Assembly: GCA_963662155.1 (NCBI GenBank)
Contig: OY759270.1
Coordinates: 9,327,961 to 9,391,960, forward strand
DNA length: 64,000 nt
Reading direction: 5' to 3'
Origin: Lamellibrachia columna
Taxonomy: Eukaryota; Annelida; Polychaeta; Sabellida; Siboglinidae
Shown here one piece after another: positions 12,123 through 24,100 of the stretch; position 1 is the stretch's first letter, and each line of letters begins with the position of its first letter. The position numbers were made by a program, and so were the translations under genes. A model generated the notes under the pieces. That model had not been told where the DNA came from, did no database searches, and saw only the letters and a program-made list of their open reading frames with translations.

Positions 12123-13581
12123 TGTAAGTGCTTGTTTTGTTAATAAGTTTGAAGAAAAAATTATATTGTTTGCACAACTGGAAATAATACAAACCTATTA
12201 ATGTCTATATTTACTGAAATATAAATAAGTTTAGCAATAATGGGACATTGGTGTTATCTTATGACATCACTTTCAAAAAGTATTTCTCAAACTTATTATA
12301 TATTAGCAAAGTATATATGCTAGTTAAAATTGAACTCATATATGAAAATATACTAGTATTTTATATAGACCACACACAGCTGCTTCTTTTCTGAGTAGTA
12401 CATAATAGACATATTTGCATCAATGTGTGACAAAAAGTTCAAATTAATTAAGAGTCCAAGATTAAAATGAAGATATACATTACAAACTTTCAGAAATAAT
12501 CAATTTCGTTTATCTAATATAACAGAGACTATAAAAGCCTAGTCACGTAGACACACTAAAAATCTATATTTGGCAAACACGCTAATCATAATCTGCAGAC
12601 AGCACATGTGTTCAGTAATATTCTAGATCATGTCTCAAGGCATACCAGTGCCAGCTGCTATGTCAATATCAATGCTTCCGGCCAAGTGGTTTACCCATTC
12701 ACCAGTGTATTGGCACACAACAAACAGATATTTGAACAGTTTGCCAACAGAAACAAGTCGTATCATGTGACATGATGGAATACTACAGAGTATGAGATGA
12801 CGAAAGTGTTGCTATGGTAAGAAAGAATTACTACTCAAACAAATCCTGTTCAAATAATAGAAGCTACCCGAAATGACCTGTAGTGCCCCCTGAATGTGAA
12901 AACATCTAAATAATTACCATGATCATGTATCGACAAAGGATACATTGTGCTAATTATAATGATGTACTGCTGCTTTAAAAAAATTACAATGCTAGCCCCA
13001 GATTGCAAAAAGTTGTCACTCTGAAAATTAAATAATTGTGAAAGCAATCGAACACACTCTGGCATAGATATGTGACCGTTTTGTGAGCATGACAAAACAA
13101 TCGAGGGAAATTTCTATGTGTTAATTATTAATTTTTTCAAATCAAATCAGCTATTGAAAGATATTAATGCACAATAGTAAGCAACCTTAACCGATGAACA
13201 GTGCACAGCATCATCATGACAACATCATGACAACATTTTCTCACAGTAACTTCTAAAACTATGAACCCCATTTGTTATGTTAGATGTGTGTCAGTAATGA
13301 TGCATTAAATTAAGACATGTCCATTCCATCTTCTCTGCCTTGCAAAGGCAAAAGGCAGTCATTGCAGAATTAAATAGTTTGATGAAAGTTGGATTATCGA
13401 ACCATCAATTTGTGCCGTATCTTCTCTATTCTTTATCAAAGTTTCGTGGTTCTAGTGCATCATATTTCTGATTTAAAGCAATTTGAAATATGCAGTAACT
13501 GCAATATACTGGCACAGCAAAAACTTTAAAAGCCATTTATTTCATTTTGACTTTTTGTAGATACTGCCTTTTACCTTTCCA
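12123..13581. other. AT-rich non-coding DNA
   Basis: I see no exon or repeat that I can support. The 81-codon minus-strand ORF at 12850-13095 has no recognisable motif. Confidence 0.4.
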
Positions 13582-13681
13582 CGGCAGATCTGATGACCAC
13601 CCACTCTTTCTGGCACAAGACTCCATGAAATCAAGTGTCTTGAGTGAAGTATTTGGCACAAGGACTGAACCAGTCACAATG

Positions 13682-13755
<74 letters not shown>

Positions 13756-13960
13756 CATACATACATATAAAATTATATATATATATGTGTGTATATATAT
13801 ATATATATACACACATATATATATAATACACACATATATATATATACACACACATATATATATATGTGTGTATAGATATATATATACACACATATATATA
13901 TAATTTTATATATATGTATGTATGTATGTATGTTTGTATGTATGCATGCATGTATGTATG

Positions 13961-14028
<68 letters not shown>

Positions 14029-14128
14029 CATTGTGACTGATTCAGTCCTTGTGCCAAATACTTCACTCAAGGCACTTGATTTCATGGAGTCTTGTGCCAA
14101 AAAGAGTGTGTGGCCATCAGATCTGCCG
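13582..14128. mobile_element. Palindromic element with TA/CA-rich core
   Basis: An arm of about 108 bp at 13582-13690 (cggcagatctgatg... to ...cacaatgttaatat) recurs inverted at about 14022-14128 with a few substitutions. Between the arms lies about 330 bp of TA, TACA and TGTA repeats that are themselves roughly symmetric. The structure is that of a foldback/MITE element whose centre has expanded as a microsatellite. Flanking TSDs are not clear. Confidence 0.75.
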
Positions 14129-14172
<44 letters not shown>

Positions 14173-14176
14173 CGGC
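14129..14176. repeat. Short TA-rich palindrome adjoining the foldback element
   Basis: gccgtatata ... tatatacggc forms a second, small hairpin directly abutting the right arm of the larger palindrome. Confidence 0.7.
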
Positions 14177-14409
14177 AATATTCCATGAAATGTGATGTCA
14201 GAACTTACATATCTTAGGTAGACCCTATAAACAATTTAGTAAATAACTTTGACAATTTTAAAAGTAATTATACATTCGTGCCAAGCACAAGTTTAAGTAT
14301 TCAAACTGATTGGCAACAAGTTTGAAGTTTGAAGGAACCCTGATCTGTCTTCTATGTGTCCAGCCCACTTTAGCTGACTCCTCACTAGCATCCTCCTGAA
14401 ACTCCACTT

Positions 14410-14520
14410 TGCCTGTCTTTTGGAAGAGACACTAGAAGCCATTAGATGGAAGCAGTTGGTCTCGTCTACCTGGTCACTGGCATCTATGCCAGGGGGTAAA
14501 AGATCGCATTCAGGGAAAAA
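14410..14520 (+). mobile_element. SINE-1 body fragment
   Basis: The segment ggaagagacactagaagcc followed by ctatgccagggggtaaaaga matches the tRNA-unrelated body of the SINE copies at 23497 and 49796. The head is missing. Confidence 0.55.
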
Positions 14521-14719
14521 CCCGCCATTGACTCATTAACTCTACAGAAGGAAAACTCTGAAAATAAACCATTTTTGTGTGCATAACCTCATAACATAGG
14601 TCATTACCAGACTTACAGCTCTGGCTTCTGCAAATGTCATGCAATGTTCCAATAGTAATAATAATGCAGCATTTGTCTATGATGTTATAAAATGTACATA
14701 CTATCACTGATACCTGATT

Positions 14720-15410
14720 TTAGTGTTGAGATACCTGTGGTTTTACATTAAACGGAAACAGAAGTTATAATTTTGGCCTGTGCACCTATAAGAGTTACTA
14801 AAAACATAGCCAGTTGCAACTACAATCAAGAATAACATGCCAGTGGTTTACTAGGAAAACCTTGTTGAACATACATATTACTTTCATTGGCCATACTGTT
14901 AGATAACCTTAATTATGTCATTATTACTTGTAATTTTGTAATATATTCGCTCACCAAATGTAAATTTATTTGTAAATACCTAGTCCTATACTTGCCAACA
15001 GGATGTGGTCATGGGGTTTGCATCTAAGCTCATCTTATGCAACATGTTTTGGCCTTTGTTTACTAAATTTATCATGTTCTGACTTAGCAGCTTGCTTGAT
15101 TGAGAGTATGCAACTGCTTCTGTGTATACCCATCAGTCCTTCGATTTTGGTAAAAAAAAATGAAAGCATCACTAGCTGCATCGGTTTCCTATCTAGAATT
15201 GCCAGGCACTTATTGGGTGCCTTGGTCAACAAGTTAGCTGCCACGAGAACTGAGATTTGACCAGAATCTCCCAATTTTAGAACAAATTCTGAGTTAACCA
15301 CTGGCATGATATTCTTGATTGTAGTTGGAAATGGTAAGTTTTTATCAACTCTTTTAGTTGCATAGCCCCAAAACCATGCCTTTTGTTTTTCTTTAAAATG
15401 ATTGGTATGA
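14720..15410 (+). repeat. Dispersed repeat, copy A (partner at 57.8 kb)
   Basis: Matches about 57800-58440 in the same order: tgcacctataagagttacta, gaaaaccttgttgaacata, tactgttaga, a tttggcctttgtttactaaa block, and catagccccaaaaccatgcc. The two copies are diverged with indels. The ORFs at 15003-15468 lie inside it and are not genes. Confidence 0.7.
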
Positions 15411-15599
15411 CTCTAACATTTTCAATGCCTTTCTGTGACTGCCAAGGCCAAGCAAAAGCATAGCTCATACAGGCATTCAGCTAGCTAATACCGGCCTACA
15501 GCTACTAGACCTAGCAAAGACATGCCAGGAAACGGCTTGGCTGCAGATTGACTCTGAATATCCAGTATTTTGCATAAGGCACACCAAATATGGTATAAA

Positions 15600-15910
15600 A
15601 GTTACATTTTTGGAAATTGTTGAACTCGTTTGTTAGAAAAGAGTGGTACGGTTTCAGCGACCCAAAAGCATCTTACCATAGGGCTGGTTTCGTCCCCCGC
15701 AGGACAAAATCGTCGTCCACATACCCGCAGTCCGTCATTCTGGACACGAGCCAAATCGGGCTTCATTGGAAACCGCACATGCCCAGACGAACATCCGGTG
15801 TCGGTTCTCGACTGCGTGAATCCGAGCGAGAGTGTCGCATGTAAAAACGTGTTTAACGAATCCAGTTTTGTATAAGTTCTTCACCGTGTGTCGTGTGTTG
15901 AGAAATCATC
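15600..15910 (+). promoter_or_regulatory. CpG-richer region upstream of NUDC
   Basis: About 15650-15850 is markedly richer in C, G and CpG than its AT-rich surroundings and ends at the NUDC start codon. A promoter and 5' UTR are expected here. No TATA box is evident at a useful distance. The two overlapping ORFs here show no domain and are probably UTR or promoter sequence. Confidence 0.45.
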
Positions 15911-15991
15911 ATGTCGGGCGAACCTGACTCTGAACGTTTTGACGGTATGCTCCTGGGAATGGCGCAACAATGCGAGGGCGGAATGCAAGAA
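15911..15991 (+). CDS. NUDC: NUDC exon 1
   Basis: Residues 1-27, beginning [13 protein letters not shown]; donor gtgagt, phase 0. The start context atcATGT is only moderate. Confidence 0.95.
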
Positions 15992-18900
15992 GTGAGTGGT
16001 AACTGAGCGAAAATAGCATATGATGGCGCACTATCACTGACAGTGACACTCACTCGTCGACCGTTCTAGAATGTATTGACAAACAACTGGGATGTTGTAT
16101 GAAGGTTCTTCATTTGATATTTAAGAGATCTCATACCCACAGACGCAGGATACTCACAAGAATAGTGCCGCAAAATTCCTAGACGTCTTTGTGTTGCTGG
16201 GATTGATCATTGACATTGTGTACACCACGGGCAACTGAATCAGCTTGAGCCCCTGTAACTAATATATATATAAAAGGGTATGCAACTAGGAATGACCCCA
16301 CTCACCTTTCAACATCCGTATCTCGGCGTTGCGATGCGTAATCCGAATACTATGACCTTACACAAATGTCCCAATGAATAAACTTTCACTATACCTACTT
16401 GTCATTAAAAACATATATGGATTTCTTATGAAAAGCGGTACGTTAACGACTGTAAGCACAGAAAACCCATTACACCGCATACGGTAACGTGACAATGTTA
16501 CCGGAAGTGAGGTGCAAAATCCCTTGTTAGCCAAATAGTCTACCCAACAAGCACCTCACTTCCGGTAACATTGTCACGTTACCGTATGCGGTGTAATGGG
16601 TTTTCTGTGCTTACAGTCGTTAACGTACCGCTTTTCATAAGAAATCCATATATGTTTTTAATGACAAGTAGGTATAGTGAAAGTTTATTCATTGGGACAT
16701 TTGTGTAAGGTCATAGTATTCGGATTACGCATCGCAACGCCGAGATACGGATGTTGAAAGGTGAGTGGGGTCATTCCTAGTTGCATACCCTTTTATATAA
16801 TATATATTAGTTACAGGGGCTCAAGCTGATTCAGTTGCCCGTGGTGTACACTGTGCTGACTTCATTCAGTGTCAGTCCCCTGAATCAGTTAATGAAATCA
16901 TTCTGTATTGATTTACTTGTTTTTTTAAGTACTTTTCTCACACTTTTATATGTGAATGTGTAACAATTGAGTTGAGTTGAGATAGGCACTTCAAAAGAAT
17001 GCACTCTCTGTCATTCCGCGTGCATGAAAATCCATTCATGATTAGTGTCATGGTGATTACTGGAATTTCATTCACGTTTTGTTTCGCCATGTGTTTTGTC
17101 AGCTGTGTCCGTCAGCTTTGATGGCACCTTGGAAAGCATTAAGTTAACTTTCTTAGTTGTCTTTTTCTTATAAAAATTGGACCAAAAGAAAGCTGATAAA
17201 TGTTTATTAGACAGCATAGGTGTTTTTTAATGCAAGTGGCATTAATTAGAAAATTCTTCAGAACGTGTCATTGTGTCTAACAAGTTCTATAGAAGTTAGT
17301 ATGTGGGAGAAAAAAATTGTTATTCCACTCGACCGCGAAACCCGGTTTTAGAGGTACCCAACATTGTGAAGTGCAATTTTTAAATGATTTTTTTTAATCC
17401 GGAAAAAAAAATTTGCGCAAGAGATTAATATTCTAAATCACAATAACACTTAATTGCTTTATTGATTGAATGCAAAGTAATTGTTAAAAAAAAAAAATTT
17501 AGTTAAAATACTTGTAAAACAGTTACAATTAATTATTGAACTACAAAAAGACATTTTTGACAAGCTGCCACTGGACAAAATTGCTCTATAAACACATAAT
17601 TATACCTATTATTATATTTTGTTTGCTTACTATTAATGATAAATGGCTGGGTGATGTGTAATTATGGTCCTAATTAATATGTTTTCAAGCCATGAGGAGC
17701 AAATTATTAAAATATAATGTGCAAATAAAAAAGTTATGGCATTTTAAACAAAAATGTATTGAAAGAAAGCAAAAAAATTAGAGTATTTTCTCTGTATATG
17801 AGATACAAATTTTTTTTTTATTAAAAGTGTAGTATTTTTTTTCTAATTAAGATATACAGATAAAATAAACAGTTCCGGTTCCTGGGGATGTTACCTTTAA
17901 TGTAAATCAATTGTCAATGTTCTATCATGACATTAATTTTTTGTTGAAGTACCTAGTTGAGACATCTCTTATGTAAGATTTGCTGTTGATTGTGGAATAG
18001 GTAATTCTCCCACATTGGCATATGCACGAAGTAAGTTAGTGGGGATGGCCTTGTAAAAAGGACTCTTGACACACTTGACACTTGAACATGGCAATTTATT
18101 GTCATAAAATCTAGCGCTAATGCCCATGCATGTGTATAATGTCTACTGTCTATATTTTGCAATTGTGTTTCCAGTTGATCGGTACCATCTTCAACTTCCT
18201 TGCACGCAAAACAGATTTCTACACCGGTGGAGGTCCAGGTTCTGCTGAAAAGGTGAAGTCGTTAGTAGGATAATTATATATTCTCCACAGGATGATCAGT
18301 ATTGTATGTGACTGCATTGTGGTGTGACAAAAGTGCTGACATGATTTTAAATCTGAATTTTATAATGAGTAATATCTGGTCAGGTCTGGATGGTGTTACG
18401 GTATCCATTGATGTAGATACTTCTAAAATTGTTGGTAATTTGGCAATGTTGCTGCTACTATTACTAGTAGGACTAGCTGCATTCTGCTTGCCCTGGACAC
18501 TGGCACGTTGCAACCATCAGTGTCGAGTCCTGGCATATTCCCAGATGTGACATAGAGAAGAAGAACTTTATTAGACTATACTCTTGCTGTTGAAATATAA
18601 TATTTATATTCAAATATATGTGTCAAAAAGAATAATTGTCATTTTGTCAGCTTACTTTGATCCACTGCCATGATGAGAAATTTTATTAAACATATTAGAT
18701 GCTGATGACGATATTCCACAAGAACGACAAGGTGGCCAAGGAGCGTGCAGAGAAGGAGAAAACACAGCGGGATGAGGCTGAGAGGAAGAGGAAGGAGAAG
18801 GTGGCAAAGAAGGCTGAGGAAGAGAGGAAGCGACAAGAAAGACTGATGGGGGATGGTGGACCAAAGATTCAGGAGGTCACAGATGAGGAGGCTGAACGTA

Positions 18901-21051
18901 TCCAGAAGGAGATCGATGTGGTGAGTATTGGCTATTGTGTAGTTGACATCGCATTGCCTGTTTTCCCTGCAGTTTGGATCTAAAAAAATATTCTGAATTT
19001 TATTTAAAATGCAGTGCAGTAATTCGTTAATTTTGAAATCATCATCAGTTGCTATGTCTGTTGAAGACTTAGTCTATCACGACCCTCCAATTCCCATGAT
19101 CACAGGTGTCTTGTAACAGTTCTGTTGTTCTCCTAGCCAAGCTGCTAGACCATCGAGGATTTGTATTCTTTGCATATTTCTGCTTTTTTTCCCCTCAATC
19201 TTTCCCGTTGTCACCAGATGTAGCGTAGACATTCTGATTGTCCTTTCTTGAACTTGGGCATCCTTTTAGTTCAGCTGTCCGGAAACCACACCTGACATTT
19301 TGATATGTTTTGATTTTCAGAAAAAGTCTGAAACATCGACAACGGAGGCTAATGGACAGGCTGCGGAGAAGGACGCCGAAGTGAAACCGGAGGAAGCTAA
19401 GGTAGAATACAAATTTGAAGATCCCTCCTCGATTTAATTTTATCACTCGTCTTGTTTCAGTTTTAGGTTGTGGGAAATTGAACCTATCTAGTATAAACTA
19501 TGCCATTCTAGCTCATTTGTAAAAAAAATTTTATTTAGTTTGGGTGAAATCATCAAACTATTAAATTATTTTCTACCATATCCGGGTCTATATAATGTAC
19601 TATTCACACTTTTCCAAGTTACCCAATCTAATGATCAAAAACAATTCTGCCGATGATTTTAACAAAAAGCAGGGATAGAATTTAGCCTAAGATTATTGGG
19701 GGCCAGCTGGGGGTCTACCACTAAAACTGGGGGCCAAAGCTGTTTGCATGAAAAAGCTATAATATAAATTTGATTGACTTGTATACAGTCGCGCCTCGTT
19801 ATAATGCGCCCTGTTATTACGCAGATTCAGATATAACGCGGTCGGTCGTGGACCCCGATTTTCTGCCGCCAGGGGTGAAATGGTTGGGCTGCCATCATTC
19901 GTGTTTCGTTGGCTTCGGCCGGGCGACTTGTTAATTGCAATGGTGATTCACACAAATGCTTTGCATGTGAATAAAACGTTCACACATTCAGTGGTAATTT
20001 AGACATCAGAGACACACCAGCCAATTCGCTCCTGCACCTTTCAACTGATTAAAAACATTGAAGTTTAACCCGTTTATTCTACATAACAAGCAGCAAGAGC
20101 AAGTCGATTTCAGATGGCAAGATTAAACAATTCTTACTGAATGCCGATATATATGAAAATAACTCGCAGTGCATTGAAATAAAAGTTGAGTAACATCGTG
20201 TAACATCGTGTAACATCGTGTAACATCGTGTAACATCGTGTTAAACGTAATTGAGCAGGCAACAGCAACGAAGTATCATTAGCTTTCCGTTAGTCTGTTA
20301 CACACATCACAAATATCGTTCTCAAATCTTCGCTATGCCAAAACGCTAGGCGTACACGGTACGCGAAAAGTTAGATTTGGTCATCTGAATATGAAAGGGT
20401 GAATCGCAATGCAAAGTGTCTTTGGAGATGCGCGTTCCCGAATCAACGCTTCGGGGATGGCGAATGGATGAAGTGAAACTACGAGAATTTTTAATCAACG
20501 TTTGCACTGCAAGCGTAAACTCGTATGCACATGTTGCGCTGCTTGTCTCCAGGTTATTGTTTTCGATGAGCATTACTCATAGTGAGGCTTCATACAGTCA
20601 GCCCATCATAACAGATTATTGTCAATTTGTATTCCACAATTCCACATTGTAATTTATTCAATTCAACATTTTGACATTTTAAAATCGATACAGCACACAT
20701 TAACTTTAACATTCTACTCTAAATAAGCTTTATATACCGATTATTGTCAATTTGTATTCCACAATTCCACATTGTAATTTATTCAATTCAACATTTTGAC
20801 ATTTTAAAATCGATACAGCACACATTGACTTTAACATTCTACTCTAAATAAGCTTTATATACCGTGCGGCACAACAGGGCTTCCTCGCAGTGGTGGCGAT
20901 CAGTCAGTCCATCGTAACAGATTATTTGTATTCCATATTCCACACACACATATTTTATTCAGTTCAACATTCAATAAAGTATGACATTTTAAAATCAATA
21001 CAACACACATTAACGTTAATATTCTACTCTAAGCTTTATAAACTGTGCGGG

Positions 21052-21101
<50 letters not shown>

Positions 21102-24100
21102 CTTCAAGAGTATTAGCCATTTAAAATTACATCCTTGATCAAATTTTAAATGCCAATCTCGAGCCAATATATAATTTGACTGTCATAACACAACTGTCTT
21201 GCCCTCAGACTTTGTACGTTCACATTTCAAAATATAATAAGAAAACTTTTCAACCTCCTTTTTTGTTTTCCCCCAATAAAACAATAACATCGATAGCACA
21301 TTAAGAAAATTGCCATGTGCTCGGCTAGCCGCTAAAAATATATCGTGGCCATTGATTGGTTGTTCGGTTATCGGTCATTCAATGAAAATGCGTTTTGCAT
21401 CGTATACATGTTTCTTTCTTAAAGCGGCATTGAACGCCCAAATTAACTGTTGACCAACCAAATTTAAGCTTTCTCATCTCTCATGTAAGTTTCAATGGCG
21501 GCTCACAAATTGGTTTCTTTACCTTACGAAGTATGGCAAACCTTTGACTCTTATAAAATGATGACTGTTTAACTTATAAAGTACGTCAAACCTTTGACGC
21601 TTATAAAATGATGACTATTTACCTTACGAAGTACGGAAAACCTTTGACTCTTATAAAATGATGACTGTTTTCCTTACGAAGTACGGCAAACCTTTGACTC
21701 TTATAAAATGGTGACTGTTTACCTTATGAAGTACGGAAAACCTTCGACTCTCATAAAATTATGACTATTTACCTTATAAAGTACGGCATACCTTTGACTC
21801 TCATAAAATTATGACTGTTTACCTTATGAAGTACGACAAACCTTTGACTCTCATAAAATGATGACTGTTTACCTTACGAAGTACGACAAACCTTTGACTC
21901 TCATAAAATGATGACTGTTTACCTTATGAAGTACGACAAACCTTTGACTCTCATAAAATGATGACTGTTTACCTTATGAAGTACGACAAACCTTTGACTC
22001 TCATAAAATGATGACTGTTTACCTTACGAAGTACGACAAACCTTTGACTCTCATAAAATTATGACTGTTTACCTTATGAAGTACGACAAACCTTTGACTC
22101 TCATAAAATGATGACTGTTTACCTTACGAAGTACGACAAACCTTTGACTCTCATAAAATGATGACTGTTTACCTTACGAAGTACGACAAACCTTTGACTC
22201 TCATAAAATTATGACTGTTTACCTTATGAAGTACGACAAACCTTTGACTCTCATAAAATGATGACTGTTTACCTTACGAAGTACGACAAACCTTTGACTC
22301 TCATAAAATTATGACTGTTTACCTTACGAAGTACAGCAAACCTTTGACTCTCATAAAATTAAGCCATCACCAGTAATGCCTCTTAGTGGGATTCGTAAAA
22401 TCAAGTAATGCACATGTGTTGTGCCTGTCAAGACGCACCGATATTGTAGTTCTTTGCCAAATTTTTTGGGGCCAGTCGGACCCCTATATTTAGAACTATT
22501 GGGGGTTTGGCAGTGAATCTATGGCCCCATGGACCCCCACTAAATTCGAACTCTTCAAAAAGTATCCACTCTGTTATTAAACCCACTGCATATATTACTT
22601 AAACTATTTACACACTACAAATTTTAACAATACAGAACGTGATTTTATAAATTGGGGGAGTTTTATTGGATCACTTATTTTGACTTCTTTCCCAAGCGAA
22701 TGAAGTGCATAAGATGAATAGTGGTGCCCTCTGGAAACTGTAAAAAAATTGTAGATTAACATTTAGGACTGTTTTTTTTATTTGATGACAAACTACTTTT
22801 ACTTCCTGATTTTGACTCGGTAAGATCACAGCAAACATTTCAAAGGAAATTCCTGTAATATACAATTGTTCTTTAGTCTGGTCATGTTGGTTTCAATAAT
22901 CACAGTGGATTTTAAGTGGTAATATATTTGTTTCTGTGCAATGTCCTAGGATGGCAGTACATCAGACGATGAGGAAGATGAAAAAGACAAAGGGAAACTG
23001 AAGCCGAATGCGGGCAACGGGGCTGACCTCCCAAACTACTCGTGGACACAGATATTGTCAGAACTTGAGGTGCGTTCTTATTGCAAAAATTATCACATTA
23101 TAGAGATCATAAAGTGTTCATAAAACTTATTTATGTACTTTTGTCACCGTTGCCTTGATTCTATGGTCAGGACTCCGTAATATAATTTACAATAAAGCTG
23201 TAAAAATACTTATGTTTTTACTTAGTACCATTTGTTGCATCACCCAAGAGTGAAAAGTTTTAAAATACTGAAATACAGATAATGTGAAATCATTTAAAAG
23301 CAACATTGATTATTTATTTTAACACACACATTTTTTATATTTTCAGATTAGAATTCCATTTGAAGTTCCTTTCCACATCAAAGGCAAAGATGTTGTTGTG
23401 GAAATGACGAAACATGTAAGTCTGCAGAAAGAGTAGCTCAGTCTTCACGCAGTTCCATTACAATATACCTTGTGCATCTAGCTAATGATATGGAGTATAG
23501 TGGCTGAGTGGTTAGAGAGCTGGACTGGCAATCAGGAGGACCCTGGTTCGTGTCCAACATGGTGCTGTTTGGAAGCTTAGACAACTTCGTTCACCCCACT
23601 TTGCTTGTTTATTTCAGAAGATACTAAAAAACTGTCTATTCCAGGGGTAAAAGATCCTACAGGGTATACAGGGGGTAAATTGTAACATCTGGACTCCCAT
23701 CTCCCAACCACAACAGAAGATGCGGCTCAGTCAATTCTGCCAGCTACCTCGCATCAGTACATGATTAAATGAAACAGGCATACATCAGAACAGTTTTATA
23801 ATTCTGCAGATTATTTTTAATAGGTTTAGTTTTTAAAGTTGCATTTTTATCAGAACACTTTTTCATACACAATATGGAGCTATGTGGAAAATAAACTGTC
23901 TACTGTAAAAAAAAATGCTGTTAATGAAATCCTACCCATGTTCTGTCAATACAAGCAGAGTTGATATAATTTGCTCAAATGCCAAGTGTATAGGCCATGA
24001 GCGTAGCCAGGGTGAATATGTGGGGCGTTTGTATTAACATTTTAAAGGCAAAATTAAGAATATTTTTCTGCAGCCAACAAGTTGGCAGTGGTGGAGGTAA

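Larger units (their letters stand above)
19402..22949 (+). other. NUDC intron 4 (3.5 kb), repeat-rich
   Basis: Holds a possible pogo-like terminus (19788), a 10-bp repeat (20191), a triplicated 125-bp block (20615), a TA run (21053) and a 50-bp VNTR (21521). The rest shows nothing I can name. Confidence 0.7.

Noticed and set aside
21521..22362. CRISPR-like appearance of regular repeats
   Set aside because: Units are head-to-tail with no unique spacers, and this is animal DNA with spliced genes. The same applies to the other arrays.
23497..23570. tRNA gene
   Set aside because: A and B boxes are present, but the arms do not pair as a tRNA and the body is shared with other SINE copies.
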